Assembly: GCA_964455525.1 (NCBI GenBank)
Contig: CAYVWR010000002.1
Coordinates: forward strand, 124,001-188,000
DNA: 64,000 nucleotides
Reading direction: 5' to 3'
DNA from: JAFDZV01 sp964455525
GTDB taxonomy: Bacteria; Bacteroidota; Ignavibacteria; OLB7
Shown here piece by piece: positions 18,396-26,893 of this stretch (positions are counted from its first letter, which is position 1; the number at the start of each line of letters is the position of its first letter). The position numbers and the translations under genes are program-made. The notes beneath the pieces are model-generated. The model saw nothing but the letters and a program-made list of their open reading frames with translations, was not told the origin of the DNA and ran no database searches.

Positions 18396-20645
18396 ATGAC
18401 AATCGTTCAGCAGAATAGAAAGAACCCGAGCGGCGATCATGCCGATGCCGGGGAACACGTTGCACAACACCTCGATCTGGCTATCGAGGGGATGACCTGT
18501 GCAAGCTGCGTGGCACGTGTGGAGAAGGCCCTGAGGAAAGTGGATGGAGTGGAGGAGGTGGCGGTGAATCTGGCGACCAACCGCGCCAGGGTAAAGGCCG
18601 ATCCGGGCGTGAGCGTGGATGCCCTGCGCGAGCGCGTGGAGCGCGCCGGATATGCGGCCAGGCTGCTCGAAGATGCCGATCGCTCGCAGATCGGGATCGA
18701 AGGGGCCAACCATGTGCGCGAGGCTGGGCGGAAGTTTTTTGTGGCAGCACCGTTTGCGGCGATTGTGATGCTGGTGGCAATGCTGCCGATGGCCGTGCCC
18801 GCGCTTGCCGAGCTTGTTATGCCCTATCACGAGGTGTTGAACTACGTTCAGTTCGCTCTTACATCGGTCGTGATGTTTTATGCGGGGCGGGAGTTTTTCC
18901 AGATCGCTCTGCGGAATGCGCGGCATCTGACGGCGGATATGAATACGCTTGTGGCAGTGGGCACCGGGGCTGCATATCTGTTCAGTTCCGTGGTGGTCTT
19001 CTTCCCGGAGCTTCTGCCGGGCATTCAGGCGCATGAGGTCTACTTCGATACGGCGGCGGTTGTGGTGGCTCTGGTGCTGCTGGGACGCTGGCTGGAGGGG
19101 CGGGCACGCAATCGTACCTCCGAGGCGATACGTACGCTTGTGGCGCTTGTCCCGGCAGTCGCCCACCGTTTTGCCCCCGATGGCTCCGGTCGCCTGGTCG
19201 ATGTGGAGGTGGAGTATGTACGCGCCGGTGATCTGCTGCTTGTGCGCCCCGGGGAGAATGTGCCGGTCGATGGAACCATCGTCGATGGAGGCTCGGCGCT
19301 CGATGAGTCGATGATGACAGGCGAATCCCTGCCGGTGGAGAAGGGCGTTGGGGCGAGCGTCACCGGCGGCACCTTGAATACCACACGGTCGTTTACCATG
19401 CGCGCCGATCGTGTGGGAGAGGAGACCGCGCTTGCGGCGATCATCAGGACCGTGGAGGATGCGCAGGCCTCGAAGGCGCCCATCCAGCGCCTCGCCGATC
19501 GTGTTGCAGGGGTCTTCGTCCCGATTGTCATCCTGATAGCGCTCGGCACCTTTGCTGCCTGGATGTTTATGGGCGATGCCGATGCCGCTCGTGCCATGAT
19601 CAACGCTGTGGCGGTTCTTGTCATAGCCTGTCCATGTGCCATGGGGCTGGCCGTGCCCACTGCGGTTATCGCAGGAACGGGACGCGGGGCCGAACGGGGC
19701 ATTCTGATCAAGAATGCCGAGGCCCTGGAGCGCGCCGGTGATGTGGGCGTTGTGGCATTCGATAAGACCGGCACCCTTACGCACGGACGGCCGGAGGTGG
19801 TGGGGGTACACATCCTGTCCGGTTTTGATGAGCGTGAGGTGCTTCGGCTGGCCGCTTCGGTGGAGGAGCATTCGGAGCATCCGGTGGGGCGTTCGGTGGT
19901 GCGCCATGCGGATCGGCTGGCACTGGAGCGTGCGCCGGTTATGGAGTTTCGTGCCGAGGTCGGCGTTGGCGTGCATGGTGTCGTGGAGGGGCATGCGATC
20001 TATGTTGGGCTTGGGCGTTCCATTGCCGGAGCGCCGGTTGCAGAGTATCCGGCTCCTGCCGGTGCCAGCGTGATCTGGGTGGCGGTTGATGGCGTGGCCG
20101 CCGGGGCCATTGCCGTCGCCGATACGGTACGGCCGGAGGCCGCCGCTACCGTGAAGCAGCTCAAGGAGATGGGGGTGGATGTGGTGATGCTGACCGGCGA
20201 TGCGCTTGATGTTGCCCGGTCGGTGTCCGCAACGCTTGGCATCGAGCGGTATATAGCCGAGGTGCTTCCGGGCGATAAGGGGAACCAGATCAGAAACCTC
20301 CAGGGGGGCGGGCAGGTAGTGGCAATGGTGGGCGATGGCGTCAACGATGCGCCGGCACTTGCCGCTGCCGATCTTGGCATCGCCATGGCGACCGGAACCG
20401 ATGTGGCGATGGCAACCGCCGACATAACGTTGCTGGGAGGGGCTATTGCGCAGGTGCCGGAGGCGATAACGCTCTCGCGGCGCGTGATGCGGATCATCCG
20501 GCAGAACCTCTTCTGGGCTTTTATCTATAATGTCGTCGGGATACCGCTTGCGGCGCTCGGCCTGCTCGATCCTATGATCGCCGGTGCGGCTATGGCGATG
20601 AGTTCGGTAAGCGTTGTAACCAACTCGCTACGGCTACGGAAATAA
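18396..20645 (+). CDS. copA: Copper-translocating P1B-type ATPase
   Basis: This 749-residue inner-membrane pump exports Cu(I). It has an N-terminal heavy-metal-associated domain with GMTCASC (C35, C38), eight predicted membrane helices, the transport motif C412-P-C414 (VIACPCAMG), the phosphorylation site D456 in DKTGT, the P1B nucleotide-domain motif H495-P496 (SEHP), and GDGVND at 646-651. A single metal-binding domain and the CPC motif fit the CopA subgroup. The start ATG 18396 follows GGAG at about 8 bases. No copper sensor or chaperone gene lies next to it; nfo diverges upstream and anmK follows after about 40 bp. Confidence 0.95.
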   Translation: MTIVQQNRKNPSGDHADAGEHVAQHLDLAIEGMTCASCVARVEKALRKVDGVEEVAVNLATNRARVKADPGVSVDALRERVERAGYAARLLEDADRSQIGIEGANHVREAGRKFFVAAPFAAIVMLVAMLPMAVPALAELVMPYHEVLNYVQFALTSVVMFYAGREFFQIALRNARHLTADMNTLVAVGTGAAYLFSSVVVFFPELLPGIQAHEVYFDTAAVVVALVLLGRWLEGRARNRTSEAIRTLVALVPAVAHRFAPDGSGRLVDVEVEYVRAGDLLLVRPGENVPVDGTIVDGGSALDESMMTGESLPVEKGVGASVTGGTLNTTRSFTMRADRVGEETALAAIIRTVEDAQASKAPIQRLADRVAGVFVPIVILIALGTFAAWMFMGDADAARAMINAVAVLVIACPCAMGLAVPTAVIAGTGRGAERGILIKNAEALERAGDVGVVAFDKTGTLTHGRPEVVGVHILSGFDEREVLRLAASVEEHSEHPVGRSVVRHADRLALERAPVMEFRAEVGVGVHGVVEGHAIYVGLGRSIAGAPVAEYPAPAGASVIWVAVDGVAAGAIAVADTVRPEAAATVKQLKEMGVDVVMLTGDALDVARSVSATLGIERYIAEVLPGDKGNQIRNLQGGGQVVAMVGDGVNDAPALAAADLGIAMATGTDVAMATADITLLGGAIAQVPEAITLSRRVMRIIRQNLFWAFIYNVVGIPLAALGLLDPMIAGAAMAMSSVSVVTNSLRLRK

Positions 20646-20693
20646 TGTTCCGATACGGCAATCATCAACGAGCTAACGATATCTGTGCGTTCT

Positions 20694-21869
20694 ATGATCT
20701 CCTCCATCCTCGATTTGTATAGAGCCAAGGATACCCGACTTGTAGCGGGGGTGATGTCCGGGACCTCGTTGGATGGCATCGATGTGGCGTTTGTGGAGAT
20801 TGCCGGGAGCGGTTCCGGGATGCGGCATGCGCTCCGGGGTTTTCATGCGGTCCCCTTTCGGCCGGAACTGCGGCGGCGTCTGTTTTGTGCCTCGGCAGGG
20901 GATGCAACGCTGCGTGAAGCGTTCGAGCTGGATGCGGATCTGGGCCATGTCTACGCCGAGGCAATCGCCGAGGCTGCATGTGCGGTCGGCGTTGCTGGCG
21001 AGGCGATTGATGCGGTGGGGCTGCATGGGCAGACGGTCTATCATGCGCCCCGGCGTTCTCCAAACGGCGTGACGGTGCAGCTTGGCTCTGCGGCGGTTGT
21101 CTGCGAGCAGCTACGGACGATCATCGTCAGCGATTTTCGGGGGGGGGATGTGGCCGCAGGGGGGGAAGGAGCACCCCTTGTCCCGTATTGCGATTATGTT
21201 CTGCTCGGCTCCTCCGAGAGAAACCGGGTGGCGCTGAACATCGGCGGGATCGCCAACATCACCTGGCTGCCACGTGGGGCAAGCCAGGACTCGCTCGTCG
21301 CTTTTGATACGGGGCCGGGGAATATGCTGATCGATGCGGCGATGCGGGAACTGCGCGGCCTGGAGTACGATGCCGAGGGCGCGCTTGCCGCTTCAGGAAC
21401 CCCCGATGAACGCTGGCTTGCCGAGCTTCTTGATGATGAGTACTACCGCTCGGCGCCTCCGAAATCGGCCGGACGGGAGCGATTCGGCGAGGAGATAGGA
21501 CGAGCGCTTGCCCGCCGCGCACGTGAGGACGGACGAAGCGATGCCGATATCGTCGCCACGCTGACGTTGCTGACCGCGCGCAGCATCGCCCGTGCGGTGC
21601 GCGATGTGGCCGGGGAGGAAGCAACGGTCGATGAGGTGATCGTGGGCGGCGGAGGGGCCGCCAATCGGGCCATGATGGAGCAGTTGAGCGCCGAGCTTGC
21701 CGGGTCACGGGTTGTACCCGCCGATGACTACGGTCTTCCTGCCGATGCAAAGGAGGCGATCTGCTTTGCCATCCTTGCCAATGAGGCATTGCTGGAGGTT
21801 CCCGCCAATCTGCCGAGCGTTACCGGTGCGCGCCGTTCGGTGGTCTGTGGCGCGATACGTATACCGTAG
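20694..21869 (+). CDS. anmK: Anhydro-N-acetylmuramic acid kinase
   Basis: This protein of about 391 residues phosphorylates and opens 1,6-anhydro-MurNAc during peptidoglycan recycling. Diagnostic motifs are the ATP-site GVMSGTSLDGIDVAF near the N-terminus, GLHGQTVYHAP, DFRGGDVAAGGEGAPLVP, NIGGIANIT, FDTGPGNMLID and VGGGGAANRAM. ATG 20694 is chosen; a GTG three codons upstream (20685) is equally possible, and neither has a good Shine-Dalgarno sequence. It sits between copA and a PAP2 phosphatase on the same strand. The presence of anmK with dacB and gmhA in the same 10 kb shows active envelope turnover functions, though they are not one operon. Confidence 0.95.
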   Translation: MISSILDLYRAKDTRLVAGVMSGTSLDGIDVAFVEIAGSGSGMRHALRGFHAVPFRPELRRRLFCASAGDATLREAFELDADLGHVYAEAIAEAACAVGVAGEAIDAVGLHGQTVYHAPRRSPNGVTVQLGSAAVVCEQLRTIIVSDFRGGDVAAGGEGAPLVPYCDYVLLGSSERNRVALNIGGIANITWLPRGASQDSLVAFDTGPGNMLIDAAMRELRGLEYDAEGALAASGTPDERWLAELLDDEYYRSAPPKSAGRERFGEEIGRALARRAREDGRSDADIVATLTLLTARSIARAVRDVAGEEATVDEVIVGGGGAANRAMMEQLSAELAGSRVVPADDYGLPADAKEAICFAILANEALLEVPANLPSVTGARRSVVCGAIRIP

Positions 21870-21940
21870 AGGATGCCTTCCGAACGATAAGCGCCGATCT
21901 CATCAACCCTTTGAACCAGCCCCATCCCTGGGCATCTCTC

Positions 21941-22543
21941 ATGTTCCTCGATCTTTATCCGGCCGATAGCACGCTGTTCCGTGCAGTGAATGGCGGCATG
22001 GCCAACCCGGTCTTCGATGTTCTGATGCCAGCCATCACCGACGTCCGGCATTTTTATATACCCTATGCTATTCTCTTCATCGTGCTGCTCTGGAAAGGGG
22101 GGCGCAGGGGACGGTGGTGTGCGTTGCTGCTGGGGCTGACGGTACTGCTGACCGATCCTATAAGCAGCAGGGTGATAAAGGAGGCGGTGCTCAGGGTGCG
22201 CCCATGCAGCGCGCTTGATGATGTGCGGCTGCTGGTGGGCTGTGGTGCCGGAAAATCGTTCCCATCATCGCATGCGGTGAATAATGTTGCTGCGGCGACG
22301 ATCATCGGCTACTTCTTTCGCAAGGCCATTCCCTATGCCTTTGCGGTGGCCGGGCTGGTCGCCTTTTCCCGCGTTTATGTGGGGGTCCATTATCCGGGGG
22401 ATATTCTCGGTGGTGCGGTTGTCGGTGGCGCGATGGCTGCCCTTGTTCTGCTGATCTGGTCCAGGGGGCGTGCCCTCTGGAATCGGCGTGCGGCACGGCA
22501 GCCCATGAAGGCAGGCGATGATGCTCCGACATCCGCTGCATAA
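21941..22543 (+). CDS. PAP2-family membrane phosphatase
   Basis: About 200 residues with five to six membrane helices. The three phosphatase motifs of the PAP2/undecaprenyl-pyrophosphatase superfamily are present: K-x6-RP as KEAVLRVRPC, PSSH in the segment KSFPSSHAVNN, and SR-x5-H-x3-D as SRVYVGVHYPGD. Members dephosphorylate lipid pyrophosphates such as undecaprenyl-PP, or phosphatidic acid; the substrate cannot be chosen from sequence. An upstream TTG (21911) would add ten residues; ATG 21941 is preferred because the membrane domain begins right after it. Cys-rich spots (RPCSALDD, LVGCGAG) flank the second motif and could form a periplasmic disulfide. Confidence 0.88.
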   Translation: MFLDLYPADSTLFRAVNGGMANPVFDVLMPAITDVRHFYIPYAILFIVLLWKGGRRGRWCALLLGLTVLLTDPISSRVIKEAVLRVRPCSALDDVRLLVGCGAGKSFPSSHAVNNVAAATIIGYFFRKAIPYAFAVAGLVAFSRVYVGVHYPGDILGGAVVGGAMAALVLLIWSRGRALWNRRAARQPMKAGDDAPTSAA

Positions 22544-22644
22544 TATGCCAGCGCAGACCATGCCGACCGGTCCGGTCATCTGGCTGGCCTGTCCGGCCAG
22601 GATGAAACGGGATTGCGCCTTTGCGTGATGCCTGTGGTCTGGTG

Positions 22645-22687
22645 AAAAAAAATGCCCGGGGCTTGTTGCAGAGCATCCCGGGCATTT
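22645..22687 (-). terminator. Rho-independent terminator of the 22710-24938 gene
   Basis: On the minus strand, AATGCCCGGG pairs with CCCGGGCATT across a 16-base loop and is followed by a run of T (22652 down to 22645). It lies about 25 bp beyond the stop codon. The convergent PAP2 gene may share the stem. Confidence 0.88.
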
Positions 22688-22709
22688 CCATTCCGAATGG
22701 GGAGTCGGT

Positions 22710-24938
22710 TTATCGAACGATGTTGATTGGCATCGAGGTGACCGATGTGCCCTGCTGGAGCGTCATGATGTAGACGCCGCTGGCAAGGTTTGCGGTCTCG
22801 ATGATGACGGTGTTCTCACCGGCCGCGGTCTCTACCGTGCGGACCAGAACCTGGCTGCCTGTAGCATTTGCGAGGCTGACCTGTGCGGTGCCGCTTGTGG
22901 CGTTGAAGCGTACGGTGAACTGCGCGCTGGTCGGGTTCGGGAATGCGCTGGCAGCGATGCGGGCGGCCGGTGCCTCCGGCGCGCTGCTGGTGCTGTTGCT
23001 TGGCTGCAGGATCGGGTCCACCGACTGCTCGCTCTCTTCGTCGATGAAGGTCACCATCTGGCGCGATGCCGCATAGCCGATCTTGTCGACGAGCACGGTG
23101 AATGTGCCGACGCCGAGGCCATTGATCGTGAACTGGCCTTGGGCATCGGTGATGGCCCAGCCGTTGACCTGGTTCTGGGCGTTGATGGCGTAGACCACGG
23201 CACCGGCGATCGGATTGGAGCCTAGAAGATTGTTGCGGCTGATCTTCCCGGTGCCTCCGGTTGCGGCCGTGATGGTGCCACGGAGGAGATTGCGGCCGTT
23301 ATCCTGCTGCTGCTCCTGGAGATAGAACCGAAGGTCGGCGATATGATCGTCGCCATCGATTGTAATGGTGGTCGCCTCAGCCCAGGTAAGCACTGCCAGG
23401 CTGTGCGCCTTGTAGTAGCCCGGCATGTATTCGCTGGAGTTAAGGGTATCCAGCGACATGCCGAAGAGGATATAGTTGCCTGGCGTCTGGCCTGTGAAGT
23501 AGAAGATTCCCATGCGGGTGTACATAAAGCCCTTCTCCGTCAGTATGGTCTGTCCCTGTTCCTCCACAACCTGATAGAGTCTCACAATGCCTATAACCGG
23601 GATGCTATCCGGGCTTAGGAGAACGCCCGAGATCTCGTTGTCGTAACGGGGAGGCTCTTCACCGTGGAAGAAGTTGATGCTATGATTCGGGACCGAAACG
23701 ACCTGCGCGTTGGCGCGGGAACTGGACCGGTTGAAATACTGCGGCTCGATGGTGCTATCGGCTGGCACGGACTTGACGACAATCTGAAGGCCGGTTGGCA
23801 GCAACGCCGTATAATATCCATAGGCATTGGTGCTGGTCACGCTCAGGAGCGAGTCGAAGCCGTTGCGTGTAGCATAGATCTGAATTGTCGATGCAAGCGG
23901 GCTGTTGTCAGATGCTCTGACCACCCGCCCCATGATGGAGTCGTTCCGGTTGTTTGGAGGATAGTAGCTATTGGCCACGAACGAGACCACGGTGGTATCC
24001 TGGCATGTTACCGAAACAGCGCTTGCCTCTCTCCTGGTACCAGCATTCTCATACCATTGGTCCACATAGCCGTTGGCCTCGAACTTCAGATGATAATCTC
24101 CGGCACGCAGATGCATGACGTAGGAGCCGTTGGAGATCGTGGCTCTGACAGCGTTGCTATCGGCTCCAAGGCCGTATGCGACAACGGTGCCGGTTCTGAT
24201 CGGTGCGCCGCTGCTATCGGTCGCAGATCCGAGGAGGACCGCGCAGAGAAATGCCGGATCGGGAGCCACCAGGAGGATCATCTGCTTGCTGGCCATGATG
24301 CTGGAATCGCGTTCCAGGTAGGCGACAACGGTGTAGGGATAGTTGCTCTGCGTGGGAGTCGGCGCGGTCCAGGTTACCACCCCCGTTACAGGGTCGATCG
24401 TCATGCCCGCAGGGCTGCCCGCCAGCCTGTAGCGCAGCGTCTCATTGGTGTTGGAGACCGCATCGAAGTCGCAAGTGTACTGCATCCCTTCAACCGTCGA
24501 ATCCACACGGGTTGTCGGGCTTGTGAACCTGATGCTTTCCAGATAGACCCTGACATCGGCCAGGTTGCTTGCTTCGCTCTCGCCGTCGCTGTTGTAGGCT
24601 GTGGCATAATACCGATAGTTGCCGGCTACATCGACCGCGATACGGTGTTGTATAAAGTACTGGGCCGGGTCGGGGATCGTGGCCACCTTCGAGAAGGTAT
24701 ACTGTCCATTGTCTTCGATCGCCTGATAGATATAAAATCCATCAGCGGCTCCACCGGTTGAATCGAACCGGCCACATTGAAGTTGTACATATTTGCTGCC
24801 GTCGGGGTTTTCGTCCAGATAACCATACAAGTACCTCGGGGCCGAGGGGACCAGAGCAAATGCGGCTGTTCCGGCGAGCACAAGCATCGCCAGAAAGCAG
24901 AAGAGCTTTCCTGGCCGATATAGTGTTGTCCTTCTCAT
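22710..24938 (-). CDS. T9SS-secreted multidomain beta-sandwich protein
   Basis: This is a 742-residue protein. ATG at 24936-24938 is preceded by GGAGAACGGAAGA, and a signal peptide follows (FCFLAMLVLAGTAAFA). After an N-terminal beta domain (YIYQAIEDNGQYTFSKVATI, fibronectin III-like) comes a putative Ig/cadherin-like segment (LRYRLAGSPAGMTIDPVTGVVTW). Several carboxypeptidase-regulatory-like modules follow (GTVVAYG...SNGSYVMHLRAGDYHLKFEA; GAVVYAINAQ...ITDAQGQFTINGLGVG). The C-terminus is a T9SS sorting domain (AFPNPTSAQFTVRF...GVYIMTL...MPINIVR). No catalytic site is seen, so an adhesive or scaffolding surface role is plausible but not shown. It has its own terminator and stands alone. Confidence 0.85.
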   Translation of the reverse strand: MRRTTLYRPGKLFCFLAMLVLAGTAAFALVPSAPRYLYGYLDENPDGSKYVQLQCGRFDSTGGAADGFYIYQAIEDNGQYTFSKVATIPDPAQYFIQHRIAVDVAGNYRYYATAYNSDGESEASNLADVRVYLESIRFTSPTTRVDSTVEGMQYTCDFDAVSNTNETLRYRLAGSPAGMTIDPVTGVVTWTAPTPTQSNYPYTVVAYLERDSSIMASKQMILLVAPDPAFLCAVLLGSATDSSGAPIRTGTVVAYGLGADSNAVRATISNGSYVMHLRAGDYHLKFEANGYVDQWYENAGTRREASAVSVTCQDTTVVSFVANSYYPPNNRNDSIMGRVVRASDNSPLASTIQIYATRNGFDSLLSVTSTNAYGYYTALLPTGLQIVVKSVPADSTIEPQYFNRSSSRANAQVVSVPNHSINFFHGEEPPRYDNEISGVLLSPDSIPVIGIVRLYQVVEEQGQTILTEKGFMYTRMGIFYFTGQTPGNYILFGMSLDTLNSSEYMPGYYKAHSLAVLTWAEATTITIDGDDHIADLRFYLQEQQQDNGRNLLRGTITAATGGTGKISRNNLLGSNPIAGAVVYAINAQNQVNGWAITDAQGQFTINGLGVGTFTVLVDKIGYAASRQMVTFIDEESEQSVDPILQPSNSTSSAPEAPAARIAASAFPNPTSAQFTVRFNATSGTAQVSLANATGSQVLVRTVETAAGENTVIIETANLASGVYIMTLQQGTSVTSMPINIVR

Positions 24939-25186
24939 TCTTCCGTTCTCCGTCTATGTGACTATAAACTTGATATCGTCAGTCTTGGCGTATGTCGTGC
25001 TAACGTTAGCTGTGAGTCGTTTCCATCCATCACTCATCCGCGGGTATAGCTATTCCACCGGGAGGGGTGACAAAATCCATAACATCATCGTCATCGTGCC
25101 GCCTGCCGGCGGGCCTTCCGTTCTGTATGGCCGTGCTCCCAGCCAGCGCTGTTCCACGGCCTGATTTCCCTGTATCGGTAGAGGAT

Positions 25187-25212
25187 GCACTGCCGGGCCG
25201 TAGCCCGGTGCA
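25187..25212. terminator. GC-rich hairpin after the anti-sigma gene
   Basis: CTGCCGGGC and GCCCGGTGCAG face each other across a CGTA loop just past the 25216 stop (minus strand). The stem has one mismatch and no clear T-run, so terminator function is tentative. Confidence 0.35.
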
Positions 25213-25215
25213 GTT

Positions 25216-26016
25216 CTATTGGTCCGGGTTCACCTTGATGGTTACCCCAACCGGCAAGGAATCATCTTTACGTTTTCTGGGCATGATCGGTTCGTCGGGC
25301 GCATCAAGCTGAGGCCGCATGCGTTCATTACGGAGGCTCGGGCTTGGCTTCTGTATCTGCTCGCTTGGCACAGCTTCGCCATCTGTTTCTGTTCGGGCTT
25401 TTTGCGTTCGGCTGTTCTGCATCGCTTCCGAGGGGCGTGTGCCGTTCGGGGATGTTGCGTCGATGCTGGCCGCCGGTGAATGTGGCGTTCCGGCCGTTTC
25501 ACTGGGTGTGGCGGCGGGCGCAGCCATGGCGTCCCTGTCCGCACTCGCCGGAGCCGGTATCGGGGCATGCTGCTGTATCGCGGGCATCTCCGGGTGGCTC
25601 TGCTGGTAGCGCGTTGGCTGGCTATTGTGATCGGGGAGGCGATCGATCAGCAGGAATATCACCGCTGTAAGCGCGATGGTTGCGGCCGCGAAGCTTATCC
25701 ATTGGATCGGCAGAATATTCTGCACGGCGCCTGCTGCCGGGGCGGTAGCGCGGGGAGCAGGGGAGGTCGCCGCCGGTTTCTGCGGTGGCGGGACCGCAAC
25801 CAGCATGGCCGCTACACGAGCGCGGAGTGCGGTATGCTCGGACGGCTCGGCATCGCGCTCCTTGCGGATTGCGCTATCGACCGTCACCAGCGCCTTCAGC
25901 TCGATGCGCAGCTCCTTGTCGAGCGCTGCCTGTATGAAAAAATCCTGTTCCTCGGCGGGGGTCATGCCGCCTGATATATATCGCTCGATCTGGTGTTCTC
26001 GTTCAGAGCGTGTCAT
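25216..26016 (-). CDS. Probable membrane anti-sigma factor
   Basis: This is a 266-residue protein. The N-terminal region (about 1-75, TRSEREHQIERYISGGMTP, then acidic helices) resembles the cytoplasmic sigma-binding part of FCB anti-sigma factors. One membrane helix follows near 107-125 (WISFAAATIALTAVIFLLI). A periplasmic tail of about 140 residues, rich in Ala, Pro, Ser and Gln, makes up the rest. It starts 14 bp after the ECF sigma gene on the same strand, the usual arrangement in which the anti-sigma holds the sigma at the membrane until an envelope signal releases it. No zinc-binding HxxxCxxC motif is seen. The assignment rests on topology and neighbour, not on a strong domain match. Confidence 0.72.
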   Translation of the reverse strand: MTRSEREHQIERYISGGMTPAEEQDFFIQAALDKELRIELKALVTVDSAIRKERDAEPSEHTALRARVAAMLVAVPPPQKPAATSPAPRATAPAAGAVQNILPIQWISFAAATIALTAVIFLLIDRLPDHNSQPTRYQQSHPEMPAIQQHAPIPAPASADRDAMAAPAATPSETAGTPHSPAASIDATSPNGTRPSEAMQNSRTQKARTETDGEAVPSEQIQKPSPSLRNERMRPQLDAPDEPIMPRKRKDDSLPVGVTIKVNPDQ

Positions 26017-26030
26017 TGCTGTAATACTCC

Positions 26031-26627
26031 CTAGTGCTTCCCCGATGGGCCGGGTGTGCTGTTGTCGTCCTGTTTCTCGTCGAACTCCATAAGCGCGGAG
26101 ATAAGGCGCCCAAGCTGCACACGGGCACGCCAGGCGCGTGTGCGTATGGCCCCGACCGGTTCGCCGAGCATCTCGGCGATCTCATCGAACCTGTATCCGG
26201 AATAGGCATTGAGGATCAGAACCTCGCGGTATGATGTCGGCAGATGAGGGAGCGCGGCTATCACAAGCTCCTCGTTGTGCGAAAGCTCTGCGGCGACCGC
26301 CTTCGGATGCTGCCAGTCCGGAAGATCATCGAGCGATGCCGCCATTTTCCGGTCGCGGATATGGTTCAGGCAGAGATTGCGTGCTATCCGGATCATAAAG
26401 CCGACGGGGTTCTCCAGTGCCCCTTTCTCATCGGAGCGGAAGCGGATCAGCCGCTCCCATATATCCTGTACCAGATCCTCTGCCTGCCGACGGTTCCCCA
26501 CGAACTTCAGGCAATACATATGCAGCCGATGCGTGTGCCGGTCGAACAACTCCATGAACGCGGCATCGTCCCCTTCCAGGAACCGCGAAAAAAGTTGGGT
26601 ATCCGAATCGAGTGGGTTCGATGCCAC
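26031..26627 (-). CDS. ECF RNA polymerase sigma factor
   Basis: This 198-residue sigma factor has region 2 (FSRFLEGDDAAFMELFDRHT, then YCLKFVGNRRQAEDLVQDIW) and region 4 helix-turn-helix (LPTSYREVLILNAYSGYRFD...IAEMLGEPVGAIRTRAWRAR). The GTG start at 26625-26627 is chosen because a perfect GGAGGAG (26634-26640) lies six bases upstream. An ATG 15 codons further out (26672) has no ribosome binding site. It directs RNA polymerase to envelope-stress or nutrient-type promoters in this family. The anti-sigma gene follows immediately, and a T9SS surface protein gene diverges from it, which makes that gene a candidate target. Confidence 0.92.
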   Translation of the reverse strand: MASNPLDSDTQLFSRFLEGDDAAFMELFDRHTHRLHMYCLKFVGNRRQAEDLVQDIWERLIRFRSDEKGALENPVGFMIRIARNLCLNHIRDRKMAASLDDLPDWQHPKAVAAELSHNEELVIAALPHLPTSYREVLILNAYSGYRFDEIAEMLGEPVGAIRTRAWRARVQLGRLISALMEFDEKQDDNSTPGPSGKH

Positions 26628-26633
26628 CGATTT

Positions 26634-26640
26634 CTCCTCC
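26634..26640 (-). promoter_or_regulatory. Strong Shine-Dalgarno site deciding the sigma start
   Basis: The minus strand reads GGAGGAG six bases before GTG 26627. This is among the strongest ribosome binding sites in a window where most starts lack one, and it argues against the upstream ATG at 26672. Confidence 0.75.
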
Positions 26641-26809
26641 ACGTGGTTATCTGGGTATGTCGATCGTATCATGCTTGGTTGAGATGCCTACACGCGGTTG
26701 TTCAATCATGTTCTCATGGTGGATAACACCGTATCGGTGGCTGGTATCACAGGGGCAGGGAATTTTTTTTTGTCGTGATGTTTGCAGTCCCTGGCGTGTC
26801 ATACCCGTA

Positions 26810-26834
26810 GGCCTGCTATGCGCAATAGCAGGCC
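26810..26834. other. Hairpin in leader of the 26894 gene
   Basis: GGCCTGCTA (26810-26818) pairs perfectly with TAGCAGGCC (26826-26834) around a 7-base loop, 60 bp before the ATG of the plus-strand gene and within the region that diverges from the sigma gene. No T-run follows on either strand, so it may be an RNA leader element or an operator. Confidence 0.45.
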
Positions 26835-26893
26835 TCTCCAGACTTGAAATGCAGAATTCCTCTCGGTTTTCCGGATTTTTCGATGAGATTAGA

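Noticed and set aside
18291..19994. 567-codon minus-strand frame opposite copA
   Set aside because: Histidine/glycine-rich shadow of the ATPase gene; all copA motifs are on the plus strand.
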